DNA from: Modestobacter muralis
GTDB taxonomy: Bacteria; Actinomycetota; Actinomycetes; Mycobacteriales; Geodermatophilaceae
Direction of reading: 5' to 3'
Assembly: GCF_010682105.1 (NCBI RefSeq)
Contig: NZ_JAAGWH010000013.1
Location: forward strand, 372,001-436,000
DNA length: 64,000 nucleotides
Shown here one piece after another: positions 18,284 through 26,430 of the stretch. Position 1 is the stretch's first letter, and the number at the start of each line of letters is the position of its first letter. The notes below the pieces were generated by a model. The model was not told where the DNA came from, ran no database searches, and saw nothing but the letters and a program-made list of their open reading frames with translations. The position numbers and the translations under genes were made by a program.

Positions 18284-20527
18284 TCAGCGCCGTCCGGCGG
18301 GCTCGGGCTCGGGCTCGGGCGCGCGCACGGCGTCCAGCCGGGCGCCCTCGACGTCCAGGTCGGGGAGCAGGCGGTCCAGCCAGCGCGGCAGCCACCAGGC
18401 CGAGCGCCCGACCAGCGCCAGCACCGCCGGCACCAGGGTCATCCGGACGACGAAGGCGTCGACCAGCACGCCGACGGCCAGACCGAAGGCGATCGCCTTC
18501 ACCGTCACGTCGTCGATGTGCACGAAGCTGGCGAACACCGCGAACATGATCAGCGCGGCCGCGACGACCACCCGCGCGGCGTGCCGCATCCCGGCGACGA
18601 CCGACTCCCGCGGCGCCCCGCCGTGCACGAACTCCTCGCGCATCCGGGAGACCAGGAAGACCTCGTAGTCCATGGCCAGGCCGAAGAGCACGGCCATGAG
18701 CAGGATCGGCATGAAGCTGATCACCGGCCCGGTGGCCGGGACGCCGAAGACGTCCATCAGCCAGCCCCACTGGAAGACCGCCACGACGGCGCCGAAGGAG
18801 GCGCCCACCGACAGCAGGAAGCCGAGTGCGGCCTTCACCGGCACCAGGACCGAGCGGAACACCAGCAGCAGCAGGACCAGCGCCAGGCCGACGACGACGA
18901 GCGTGAAGGGGAGCAGCGCCTGCGCGAGCCGGGTGGAGACGTCGATGGCCACCGCGGTCTGCCCGGTGACCGCCACCTGGGCGCCCGTGCGGGCCTCCAG
19001 CTCGGCGCCGGTGTCCCGCAGCGCGGTGACCAGGTCGGTGGTGGCCTCGTCCTGCGGGCCGCTCTCCGGCACCACCTGCACGATGGCGTCGGTGCCGCCG
19101 GGCAGCAGCTGCGGGGCGGCGTAGACGACGTCGTCCAGGCCGCCGTCGAACTGCCCCGGCGTCCCCGTGGGCGTGCCGCCGATGGTCACCGCCGCCTCGT
19201 TCGCGGTCTGCTCGGCGGTCGCCGGGTCCAGCTCGCTGAGGAGGACCAGGATCGGCCCGTTGACGCCGGGGCCGAAGTACCGGCTGACGGCGTCGTAGGC
19301 CTGCCGCTCGGTGGTGTCCGCAGGGGCGGTGCCGGCGTCGGGCAGCGAGAGGCGCAGCTGCAGCGCCGGGATCGCCATGACCAGCAGGCCGACCACGCAG
19401 ACGGCCACGGTGAGCGCCGGGCGCCGGGTGACCAGGGCGGCCCAGCGGGCGCCGCCGGTGCGCGCCGGGGCACCGGCGTGCTCGGCCAGCGCCTGCTCCC
19501 GGCGGGCGGCCCGCGACCCGGGCCCCGGCACCAGCCGCGCACCGGCGAAGCCCAGCAGCGCCGGCAGCAGGGTGAGCGCGACGAGGACGGCGACCAGCAC
19601 GGTGCCGGCCGCGCCCAGACCCATCACGGTGAGGAAGGGGATGCCGACGACGGACAGCCCGGCCAGCGCGATGATCACCGTCAGGCCGGCGAAGACGACG
19701 GCGGAGCCCGCGGTGCCGGTGGCCCGGGCTGCGGACTCCTCGGGTGCCATGCCGGCGGCCAGCTGGGAGCGGTGCCGGGACAGGATGAACAGCGTGTAGT
19801 CGATGCCGACCGCCAGGCCGACCATCAGCGCCAGCGTCGGGGCGGTGGACGACAGCGTGATCACCCCGGACGTCGCCAGCAGCCCGGTCAGCCCGATCCC
19901 CACCCCGACCAGCGCGGTCAGCAGGTTCATCCCGGCCGCCAGCAGCGAGCCGAAGGTCACCACGAGCACCAGGACGGCGACGACGACGCCGACCAGCTCG
20001 GTGGGCCCGACGGTGACCGCGCCGGTGTTGAACGCGTTCCCGCCGACCTCGACCTCCATGCCGGCCGCGGTGGCCGCACCGGTGGCCTGCTGGAGCTGCT
20101 CGAGGGCGTCGCCGGAGAGCTGGTCGGCGCTCACGCCGTACTGCACCGACGCCAGCGCCGCCCGGCCGTCGGGGCTGACCGCCTGGCTGGTGAAGGGGTC
20201 CTGCACCGCCGCGACCTGGTCGACCGCACCGGCCGTGGCCACGACCTCACCGATCGCCGCGGCGTACTGCGGGTCGACGACCGTCGCGCCCTCGGGGGCG
20301 ATGAACACCAGCTGTGCGCCGGCACCGGCGGCACCGGGGGAGGCCTGGCCGAGCTGGTCCAGTGCGGCCTGGGACTCCGAGCCCGGGATGGTGAACTCGT
20401 CGTCGAACTCCCCACCGATCGTCAGGAACAGGGCGATGACGGCGCCGAGCACCACCACCCACGCCGCGGAGAAGAGCACGCGCCGGCGGTAGGCGGCACG
20501 GCCCAGGCGGTAGAGCAGCGTCGACAT
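18284..20527 (-). CDS. MMPL/RND-family membrane transporter
   Basis: A 747-residue MMPL-type transporter. The topology is that of the family: TM1 (about 18-40), a large external loop (about 42-180), TM2-6 (about 180-345), TM7 after a cytoplasmic stretch (about 375), a second large external loop (about 400-540), and TM8-12 (about 545-700). The GIDYTLFILSRHR (about 240) and AMDYEVFLVSRMREE (about 625) motifs are the paired, conserved TM4/TM10 Asp-Tyr elements of proton-driven exporters. The ATG is preceded by GGAGAA. It follows tetR by 13 bp on the same strand, so it is the likely efflux pump under that repressor's control. Substrate unknown. Confidence 0.93.
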   Translation of the reverse strand: MSTLLYRLGRAAYRRRVLFSAAWVVVLGAVIALFLTIGGEFDDEFTIPGSESQAALDQLGQASPGAAGAGAQLVFIAPEGATVVDPQYAAAIGEVVATAGAVDQVAAVQDPFTSQAVSPDGRAALASVQYGVSADQLSGDALEQLQQATGAATAAGMEVEVGGNAFNTGAVTVGPTELVGVVVAVLVLVVTFGSLLAAGMNLLTALVGVGIGLTGLLATSGVITLSSTAPTLALMVGLAVGIDYTLFILSRHRSQLAAGMAPEESAARATGTAGSAVVFAGLTVIIALAGLSVVGIPFLTVMGLGAAGTVLVAVLVALTLLPALLGFAGARLVPGPGSRAARREQALAEHAGAPARTGGARWAALVTRRPALTVAVCVVGLLVMAIPALQLRLSLPDAGTAPADTTERQAYDAVSRYFGPGVNGPILVLLSELDPATAEQTANEAAVTIGGTPTGTPGQFDGGLDDVVYAAPQLLPGGTDAIVQVVPESGPQDEATTDLVTALRDTGAELEARTGAQVAVTGQTAVAIDVSTRLAQALLPFTLVVVGLALVLLLLVFRSVLVPVKAALGFLLSVGASFGAVVAVFQWGWLMDVFGVPATGPVISFMPILLMAVLFGLAMDYEVFLVSRMREEFVHGGAPRESVVAGMRHAARVVVAAALIMFAVFASFVHIDDVTVKAIAFGLAVGVLVDAFVVRMTLVPAVLALVGRSAWWLPRWLDRLLPDLDVEGARLDAVRAPEPEPEPAGRR

Positions 20528-20540
20528 CGGTTCTCCTGGA

Positions 20541-21176
20541 TCAGCCGGTCAGGGGGTGGTCGGGGGTGGTGCTCACGGCGCCCCGGACGAGCAGCAGCAG
20601 CGCGTCACGCCGCAGCCCGTCGGCCTCGGCCGGGTCGGTCAGGGACAGCACGGTCATGCCGGCGTGCAGGGCGAAGACCGCCTGCATCAGCTCGGCGGCG
20701 GGCACCCGCAGGTGCAGCCCGGCCTCGGCCAGCGCGGGCGTGATCAGCTCGACGAGGCTGTCCTGCATCTGCCGGCGGTAGCGGCGGAGCACCTCGGCGG
20801 CCTCGGGGTGCCGGGCGGCGTGCAGCACGTACTCGGTGGTGACCAGCGTCCAGACCCGGCCGACCCGGAACAGCGCCAGGCCGCGGTCGACGGCGGCGGT
20901 GACCGGGTCGGGCTCGTCGACCAGGCCGGTCAGCATGTCGGCGGCCCGGGCGAGGTCGCGCTCGACCTCGCGGTGCATCAGGGCGGCGAAGAGCTCGTCC
21001 TTGCTGCGGAAGCTGGAGTAGAACGCGCCGCGGGTGAACCCACCGCGGCCGCAGACGTCCTCGACGCTGGAGGCCGCGAAGCCCTGCTCGGCGAAGGTCT
21101 CCAGCGCGGCGTCGAGCAGTCGCTCCACGGTCGCCTCACGGCGCCGCCGGGGCCGCTCGCCGTCCGCCTCCGTCAC
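20541..21176 (-). CDS. TetR-family transcriptional repressor
   Basis: A 211-residue TetR-type repressor. The N-terminal helix-turn-helix (about 10-60) reads ATVERLLDAALETFAEQGFAASSVEDVCGRGGFTRGAFYSSFRSKDELF, a textbook TetR DNA-binding domain with TRGAFYSSF as recognition helix. The rest is a variable all-helical ligand domain. The GTG start was chosen over an open upstream frame because the HTH should begin about 10 residues in. A 35-bp inverted repeat overlaps this start codon, strongly suggesting autoregulation. It is cotranscribed with the MMPL exporter. Confidence 0.9.
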   Translation of the reverse strand: MTEADGERPRRRREATVERLLDAALETFAEQGFAASSVEDVCGRGGFTRGAFYSSFRSKDELFAALMHREVERDLARAADMLTGLVDEPDPVTAAVDRGLALFRVGRVWTLVTTEYVLHAARHPEAAEVLRRYRRQMQDSLVELITPALAEAGLHLRVPAAELMQAVFALHAGMTVLSLTDPAEADGLRRDALLLLVRGAVSTTPDHPLTG

Positions 21177-21210
21177 GATGCACCACTGTATTGGATACAG
21201 CGGTGCATCG
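21176..21210. promoter_or_regulatory. 35-bp inverted repeat operator over the tetR start
   Basis: Arms of 16 bp with one mismatch (21176-21191 and 21195-21210) around a 3-nt spacer. The core is TGCACCaCTGTAT-TGG-ATACAGcGGTGCA. It overlaps the first base of the tetR GTG codon. Size and position fit a TetR dimer-pair site controlling the tetR-MMPL operon. Confidence 0.85.
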
Positions 21211-21277
21211 GGGGCGTTCCCGACCCCCGTCGGCACCGCTCTCACCGTCCTGGCCGGGACGCCGTCCCCCTGCAGCG

Positions 21278-21321
21278 GAGACTGTCCCCCTGCACCAGCG
21301 TTGATGCGGGGGGACAGTCTC
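21278..21321 (-). terminator. Hairpin downstream of glpD
   Basis: A 13-bp perfect stem (21278-21290 with 21309-21321), GAGACTGTCCCCC and its complement, closing an 18-nt loop. The sequence CTGTCCCCCTGCA is repeated nearby (21264-21274 is a near copy of the left arm). It lies 46 bp beyond the glpD stop and upstream of tetR, so it is a likely glpD terminator. Confidence 0.6.
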
Positions 21322-21340
21322 TGATCAGGTCACCTGATCA
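21322..21340. promoter_or_regulatory. 19-bp near-perfect palindrome between glpD and tetR
   Basis: TGATCAGGT-C-ACCTGATCA, two perfect 9-bp arms around one base. It abuts the preceding hairpin. It could be a second stem of the glpD terminator or a protein-binding site; no T-run follows. Confidence 0.4.
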
Positions 21341-21366
21341 CTGCTGCGTCCGGGCGGGGGTGTCCC

Positions 21367-23097
21367 TCAGGCGAGGGCGCGGCCCACGGCGACGGCGCGG
21401 GTGTCGGGCGCGGCGAGCCGGACGGCGTCGGCCGCCAGGTCGTCGCCGGCCTCCTGCGAGCGCCGCTCGGCGTCGACCCGGGCGCGGTAGCTGTCGACCT
21501 CGCTGGCGATGCGCGCGGCGTCCCAGCCGAGCACCCCGGCCACGGCACGGGCCACCGGCTCGGCCGACTCCACGCCGCGGTGCGGGGTCTCGATGGAGAT
21601 CCGGGTGCGCCGGGCGAGCAGGTCGTCCAGGTGCAGGGCGCCCTCGTGTGCGGCCGCGTAGACCATCTCGACCATCAGGTACTCCTCGCCACCGGGCACC
21701 GGCTGGAGCAGCGACGGGTCGTCGGCGGCCAGGGCGAGCACCTCCGGGGTCAGCGAGCCGAACCGGTTGAGCAGGTGCTCGGCGGCGAAGCGCGGGATGC
21801 CCCAGCGCTCGCTGAGCGAGTCGAGGGAGTTGACCATCGCCTTGTAGCCCTCGGCGCCGACCAGCGGGATGTCCTCGGTGACGCTCGGCGGCACCCGGCG
21901 GGTGACGTCCTCGGCCACGGCGTCGACCGCGTCGGCGGCCATCGGGCGGTAGGTCGTGTACTTGCCGCCGGCGACGGCGATCACGCCGGGCATCGGCCGG
22001 GCGACGGCGTGCTCGCGGGAGAGCTGGCTGGTCGACTCCTCCTCGCCCGACAGCAGCGGGCGCAGCCCGGCGTAGACGCCGGTGATGTCGTCGTGCGTGA
22101 TCGGCACCGAGAGCACCTCGTTGACGTGCTCGAGGATGTAGTCGATGTCGGCCCGGGACGCCGCCGGGTGCGCCTTGTCCAGCGACCAGTCGGTGTCGGT
22201 GGTGCCGATGATCCAGTGGCTGCCCCACGGGATCACGAACAGCACGGACTTCTCGGTGCGCAGGATCAGGCCGGCCTCGCCGTTGATCCGGTCGCGCGGG
22301 ACGACGATGTGCACGCCCTTGCTGGCCCGCACGTGGAACCGGCCGCGGCCGCCGACCAGGGTCTGCAGGTCGTCGGTCCACACCCCGGTCGCGTTGACCA
22401 CGACCTCGCTGCGGACGTCGACCTCCTGGCCGGTCTCCACGTCACGCACCCGGGCGCCGACGACGCGGCCGCCGGCGTGGGCGAAGGAGACGACCTCGGC
22501 GGAGTTCAGCACGGTCGCGCCGTAGGCGGCGGCGGTGCGGGCCACGGTGAGGGTGTGCCGGGCGTCGTCGGCCTGGGCGTCGTAGTAGCGCACCGCGCCG
22601 ACGAACGCGTGCTCCTTGAGCGCGGGGAACATCCGGCGGGCGCCGGTGCGGGTCAGGTGCTTCTGCCCGGGCATGGGCTCCGACAGCGCGCCGAAGCGGG
22701 CCAGGCCGTCGTAGAGCGCCAGGCCGGCGGTGACGTAGGGCCGCTCCCAGCCGCGGTGGGTCAGCGGGTAGAGGAAGGGCACCGGCTTGACCAGGTGCGG
22801 TGCGATCCGGTTCACCGAGAGGTCGCGCTCGTGCAGCGCCTCGCGGACCAGGCCGAAGTCGAACTGCTCCAGGTAGCGCAGGCCACCGTGGAAGAGCTTG
22901 GAGGAGCGGGACGACGTGCCGCTGGCGAAGTCACGCGCCTCCACCATCGCCGTGCGCAGGCCGCGGGTGGCGGCGTCCAGCGCGACTCCGGCACCGGTCA
23001 CCCCGCCACCGACGACGAGGACCTCGAACTCGCCCCGGGCCAGTTCGGCCCAGGCCTCGGCGCGCTGCTGCGGACCGAGCGGGGGGACAGCGGTCAT
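21367..23097 (-). CDS. glpD: Aerobic glycerol-3-phosphate dehydrogenase
   Basis: FAD-dependent membrane-associated enzyme, 576 residues, which oxidises glycerol 3-phosphate to dihydroxyacetone phosphate and feeds electrons to quinone. The dinucleotide-binding motif VVGGGVTGAGVALDAATRG is at about 26-44, followed by GTSSRSSKLFHGGLRYLE (about 58), a family signature, and ATGVWTDDL and AVAGGKYTTYRPMA in the second half. Length is that of bacterial GlpD. The ATG is preceded by AGGAG at 7 nt. It is divergent from an IclR-type regulator that leads to glpK-glpF-glpK, and so belongs to a glycerol utilisation cluster. Confidence 0.95.
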   Translation of the reverse strand: MTAVPPLGPQQRAEAWAELARGEFEVLVVGGGVTGAGVALDAATRGLRTAMVEARDFASGTSSRSSKLFHGGLRYLEQFDFGLVREALHERDLSVNRIAPHLVKPVPFLYPLTHRGWERPYVTAGLALYDGLARFGALSEPMPGQKHLTRTGARRMFPALKEHAFVGAVRYYDAQADDARHTLTVARTAAAYGATVLNSAEVVSFAHAGGRVVGARVRDVETGQEVDVRSEVVVNATGVWTDDLQTLVGGRGRFHVRASKGVHIVVPRDRINGEAGLILRTEKSVLFVIPWGSHWIIGTTDTDWSLDKAHPAASRADIDYILEHVNEVLSVPITHDDITGVYAGLRPLLSGEEESTSQLSREHAVARPMPGVIAVAGGKYTTYRPMAADAVDAVAEDVTRRVPPSVTEDIPLVGAEGYKAMVNSLDSLSERWGIPRFAAEHLLNRFGSLTPEVLALAADDPSLLQPVPGGEEYLMVEMVYAAAHEGALHLDDLLARRTRISIETPHRGVESAEPVARAVAGVLGWDAARIASEVDSYRARVDAERRSQEAGDDLAADAVRLAAPDTRAVAVGRALA

Positions 23098-23233
23098 GTG
23101 AGAGCTCCTCGTGCCGGGCCGGCGCACCTCGCTGTGGCCTCTGGCACCCCACGGTAGGTCGGTCGCGGCACCCGCGCCGAGGGCCGGCGTCCGACGATGT
23201 CGCACAGCCCGGCGGGCTCCGCTGCGCCCGGGA

Positions 23234-23980
23234 ATGGCCTACGGTCGCGCCGTGCCCGGGAGCGTGCAGTCCATCGAGCGGGCGGCGGCCATCCTGCAGG
23301 TGGTGGCCGGGTCCGGCGGGACGCTCGGGGTCACCGACATCGCCGAGGCCGTCGGGCTGGCCAAGACCACCGCGCACAGCCTGCTGCGCACGCTGCTGCT
23401 GGTCGGCTTCGTGGAGCAGGACCCGGCGACCGGCCGCTACTCCCTGGGCACCGCACTGCTGCGGCTGGGCTCCTCCCTCGACACCAACGAGCTGCGCGCC
23501 CGGGCGTCGAACTGGGCCGACGCGCTGGCCGCCCGCAGCGGGCACGCCGTCCGGCTGGCCACCCTCTCCGGCGACGAGGTCGTCGTCGTCCACCACGTCT
23601 TCCGGCCCGACGACTCCGCCCAACTGCTCGAGGTCGGCACCGCGCTGCCGCCCAGCAGCGCGCTGGGCAAGGTGCTGCTCGCGCACAGCCACCCGCACAC
23701 CGGCTCCCGGTCGGGCCCCCGGCCCCCTGCGGTCGCGGCGGAGCTTGGCGAGGTGCGCGCCCGCGGCTGGGCGGCCGACCGCGCCGAGGCCAACCCCGGG
23801 TTCGGCGGGATCGCCGCACCGGTGCGCGGCGCCGGCGGGCTGGTCGTGGCGGCCCTGGGCGTCAGCGGGACGCGCAGCGCGCTGTTCGACGCCGCCGGCG
23901 TCCCGCGCCCGCTGGTGCTGTCGATGGTCATCGATGCGGCGCACGCCGTCTCCCGCGAGCTGGGCGCCCCCGGTGCCTGA
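23234..23980 (+). CDS. IclR-family transcriptional regulator (GylR-like)
   Basis: A 248-residue IclR-type regulator. The N-terminal winged helix-turn-helix (about 8-70) reads VQSIERAAAILQVVAGSGGTLGVTDIAEAVGLAKTTAHSLLRTLLLVGFVEQD, then a C-terminal effector-binding domain (about 85-245) with LPPSSALGKVLLA and the Gly-rich NPGFGGIAAPVRGAGGLVVAALGVSG. The start is ambiguous: ATG at 23234 or GTG at 23252 (VPGSVQSIE is the usual family start). It lies between glpD and glpK, the arrangement of GylR in Streptomyces, and probably controls this cluster in response to glycerol or its phosphate. It overlaps glpK by 8 bp. Confidence 0.9.
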   Translation: MAYGRAVPGSVQSIERAAAILQVVAGSGGTLGVTDIAEAVGLAKTTAHSLLRTLLLVGFVEQDPATGRYSLGTALLRLGSSLDTNELRARASNWADALAARSGHAVRLATLSGDEVVVVHHVFRPDDSAQLLEVGTALPPSSALGKVLLAHSHPHTGSRSGPRPPAVAAELGEVRARGWAADRAEANPGFGGIAAPVRGAGGLVVAALGVSGTRSALFDAAGVPRPLVLSMVIDAAHAVSRELGAPGA

Positions 23981-25475
23981 GCGGTACGTGCTCGCCGTCG
24001 ACCAGGGGACGACGTCGACGCGGTCCCTGGTCTTCGACCGGGGCGGGCGGATGGTCGCCGTCCGGCAGCGGGAGCACCGGCAGTACTTCCCGCGCCCGGG
24101 CTGGGTCGAGCACGACCCGATGGAGATCTGGGCGAACACCCAGCGCACCGCCGCCCAGGTGCTCGCCGACGTCCCGGGCACCGGTGAGGTGATGGCGCTG
24201 GGCATCGCCAACCAGCGCGAGACGACCGTGGTGTGGGACCGGGACACCGGCCGGCCGGTGACCCGCGCGCTGGTCTGGCAGGACACCCGCACCGACGACC
24301 TGGTCACCGAGCTGGCTGCGCGGCAGGGGGCCGCGCTGGTGGCCGAGCGCAGCGGCATGGCGATCGCCGGCTACTTCTCCGGGCCCCGGTTGCGCTGGAT
24401 CCTCGACCACGTCCCCCGCGCCCGGGAGCGGGCCGAACGCGGCCAGCTGCTGTTCGGCACGATGGAGACCTGGCTGATCTGGAACCTCACCGGCGGCCCG
24501 GACGGCGGGGTGCACGTCACCGACGTGACCAACGCCAGCCGCACGCTGCTGATGGACGTGCGCACCTGCCGCTGGGACCCCGACCTGCTCGCCTTCTTCG
24601 ACGTCCCGGCCGCGATGCTGCCCGAGATCCGCCCGTCGGTCGGCGTCCTCGGGACGGCCACGGCGCTGTCCCCGGCGCTGCCGATCACCGGTGCGCTGGG
24701 CGACCAGCAGGCGGCCCTGTTCGGCCAGACCTGCTTCGCGCCGGGCGAGGCCAAGTGCACCTACGGGACGGGGAGCTTCCTGCTGCAGAACACCGGCACC
24801 GAGCTGGTGCGCACCCGCTCGGGGTCGATCAGCACGGTGGCCTACCAGCTGGCCGGCGAGCCGGTGCACTACGCGCTGGAGGGCTCGGTGGCGGTGGCCG
24901 GCGCCCTGGTGCAGTGGCTGCGCGACGGGCTGGGGCTCATCTCCTCGGCCGCGGAGGTCGAGACGCTGGCCCGCACCGTCAGCGACAACGGCGGCTGCTA
25001 CGTCGTCCCGGCGTTCTCCGGGCTGCTGGCCCCGCACTGGCGGGGCGAGGCCCGTGGGCTGGTCGCCGGGCTCACCTCCTACGTCACCAAGGGGCACCTG
25101 GCCCGGGCGGCACTGGAGGCGACCGGCTGGCAGACCCGGGACGTCGTCCGGGCGATGGCGGCGGACTCCGGGCTGTCGCTGCCGGCGCTGCGGGTCGACG
25201 GCGGGATGACCACCAACAACCTGCTCATGCAGTTCGTCGCCGACGCCCTGGACACCCCGGTGGTGCGGCCGATGGTGGGGGAGACGGTCTCCCTGGGCGC
25301 CGCCTACGCCGCGGGGCTCGCCGTGGGGCTGTGGTCGGACGTCGAGGCGCTGCGGCGCAACTGGCACCGAGCGGCCCAGTGGTCGCCGTCCCCGGAGCGG
25401 GCGCGCGCCCTCACCGCCGAGTACCCGACGTGGGAGCGCGCGGTCCAGCTCAGCATCGCCTGGGGCGCTCCCTGA
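23973..25475 (+). CDS. glpK: Glycerol kinase, first copy
   Basis: FGGY-family kinase, 500 residues, which makes glycerol 3-phosphate from glycerol and ATP. Marks: [15 protein letters not shown] phosphate-1 motif at the N-terminus, [31 protein letters not shown] (substrate Arg), and a C-terminal adenosine motif LRVDGGMTTNNLLMQF, all conserved. The GTG start sits 8 bp inside the regulator gene, so the two are co-translated. A second, divergent glycerol kinase is only 1 kb downstream. This copy lies directly after the regulator and may be the regulated catabolic one, but that is inference. Confidence 0.93.
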   Translation: MPERYVLAVDQGTTSTRSLVFDRGGRMVAVRQREHRQYFPRPGWVEHDPMEIWANTQRTAAQVLADVPGTGEVMALGIANQRETTVVWDRDTGRPVTRALVWQDTRTDDLVTELAARQGAALVAERSGMAIAGYFSGPRLRWILDHVPRARERAERGQLLFGTMETWLIWNLTGGPDGGVHVTDVTNASRTLLMDVRTCRWDPDLLAFFDVPAAMLPEIRPSVGVLGTATALSPALPITGALGDQQAALFGQTCFAPGEAKCTYGTGSFLLQNTGTELVRTRSGSISTVAYQLAGEPVHYALEGSVAVAGALVQWLRDGLGLISSAAEVETLARTVSDNGGCYVVPAFSGLLAPHWRGEARGLVAGLTSYVTKGHLARAALEATGWQTRDVVRAMAADSGLSLPALRVDGGMTTNNLLMQFVADALDTPVVRPMVGETVSLGAAYAAGLAVGLWSDVEALRRNWHRAAQWSPSPERARALTAEYPTWERAVQLSIAWGAP

Positions 25476-25542
25476 CCTGGTACGACCATGTCGCACCAGG
25501 CGTGTTGTCCGGGTCACATCGGCACTCATACGGTCCGCACCA

Positions 25543-25573
25543 CACCCGGTGACGGTGATCACCACACCGGGTG
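25543..25573. promoter_or_regulatory. Nested palindrome upstream of glpF, candidate IclR operator
   Basis: Outer arms CACCCGGTG (25543-25551) and CACCGGGTG (25565-25573) are perfect complements with a 13-nt spacer. The spacer holds the perfect palindrome GGTGATCACC (25554-25563). It lies 52 nt before the glpF start. A site for the neighbouring IclR-type regulator is plausible. Confidence 0.5.
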
Positions 25574-25624
25574 GGACATCCACGGCCCGCATCGGAGCGG
25601 GCCCGTTGTGAGGAGCGCCTACAC

Positions 25625-26362
25625 GTGGACAGCGTCGGTCTGCTGACCGTCTTCGCCAGTGAAGTCACCGGTACCGCCATCTTGATCCTGCTCGGCGTGG
25701 GCGTGGTCGCCAACGTCCTGCTGGCCAAGTCCGGCGGCCTCGGCGGCGGCTACATCGTCATCATCTTCGGCTGGGGGCTCGCCGTCTTCGCCGGCGTCTA
25801 CGCCGCGGCCACCTCGGGAGCCCATCTGAACCCGGCGGTGACCGTCGGGCTGTGGGCCAGCGGGGCCGACGAGTACGCACCGGGTGTACCGGTGACGTTC
25901 ACCGCCACCCTGGTCTACTTCGCCGGCGAGCTGGTCGGCGCGATCCTGGGCGCCGTGCTCGCCTGGGCCGCCTACCGCAAGCACTACGACGCCGAGCCCG
26001 ACCAGGGCACCATCCTCGGCACCTTCTCCACGGGCCCGGCGATCAAGAGCACCGTGGACAACCTGGTCACCGAGATCATCGGCACCTTCGTGCTGATCTA
26101 CATCATCCTGCGGTTCGGTGACACCCCGGTCGCGCTCGGCCCGCTGGCCGTGGCGCTGCTCGTCGTCGGCATCGGCGCGAGCCTCGGCGGGCCCACCGGC
26201 TACGCCATCAACCCGGCCCGCGACCTCGGCCCGCGCATCGCGCACGCCCTGCTGCCCATCAAGGGCAAGGGCGGCAGCAACTGGGGCTACTCGTGGGTGC
26301 CGATCGTCGGCCCGCTCATCGGCGGCACGCTCGCCGGCCTGTTCTCCCACGTCTCCATCTGA
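25625..26362 (+). CDS. glpF: Glycerol uptake facilitator (aquaglyceroporin)
   Basis: MIP-family channel, 245 residues with six transmembrane helices and two half-helices. The paired NPA motifs are [11 protein letters not shown] (N69) and [13 protein letters not shown]. The Asp after the second NPAR is the residue that marks glycerol facilitators over water-only aquaporins. The GTG start is preceded by AGGAG at 9 nt; an upstream in-frame start would add an unlikely Arg-rich leader. It lies between the two glycerol kinase genes and delivers glycerol to them. Confidence 0.94.
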   Translation: MDSVGLLTVFASEVTGTAILILLGVGVVANVLLAKSGGLGGGYIVIIFGWGLAVFAGVYAAATSGAHLNPAVTVGLWASGADEYAPGVPVTFTATLVYFAGELVGAILGAVLAWAAYRKHYDAEPDQGTILGTFSTGPAIKSTVDNLVTEIIGTFVLIYIILRFGDTPVALGPLAVALLVVGIGASLGGPTGYAINPARDLGPRIAHALLPIKGKGGSNWGYSWVPIVGPLIGGTLAGLFSHVSI

Positions 26363-26384
26363 CCTCCCCCACCCGCTCCCTCAC

Positions 26385-26408
26385 GGGCGAAAGTGGCCAC
26401 TTTCGCCC
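26385..26408. repeat. 24-bp perfect palindrome between glpF and glpK
   Basis: Each arm is GGGCGAAAGTGG, immediately followed by its exact complement, with no spacer. It lies in the 68-bp spacer, ending 10 nt before the AGGAGG of the second glpK. As RNA it would fold into a stem that could act as an attenuator or processing site; as DNA it could be an operator or a dispersed intergenic repeat. Confidence 0.7.
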
Positions 26409-26430
26409 TCCTCGACCAGGAGGAACTGTC

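Noticed and set aside
17735-20743. 1002-codon plus-strand open frame
   Set aside because: Antisense to the flavin reductase, MMPL and tetR genes; the translation is low-complexity Gly/Arg/Asp/His without known motifs.
22800-23972. Upstream extension of the first glycerol kinase
   Set aside because: It reads Arg/Pro-rich nonsense over the regulator; homology begins at GTG 23973.
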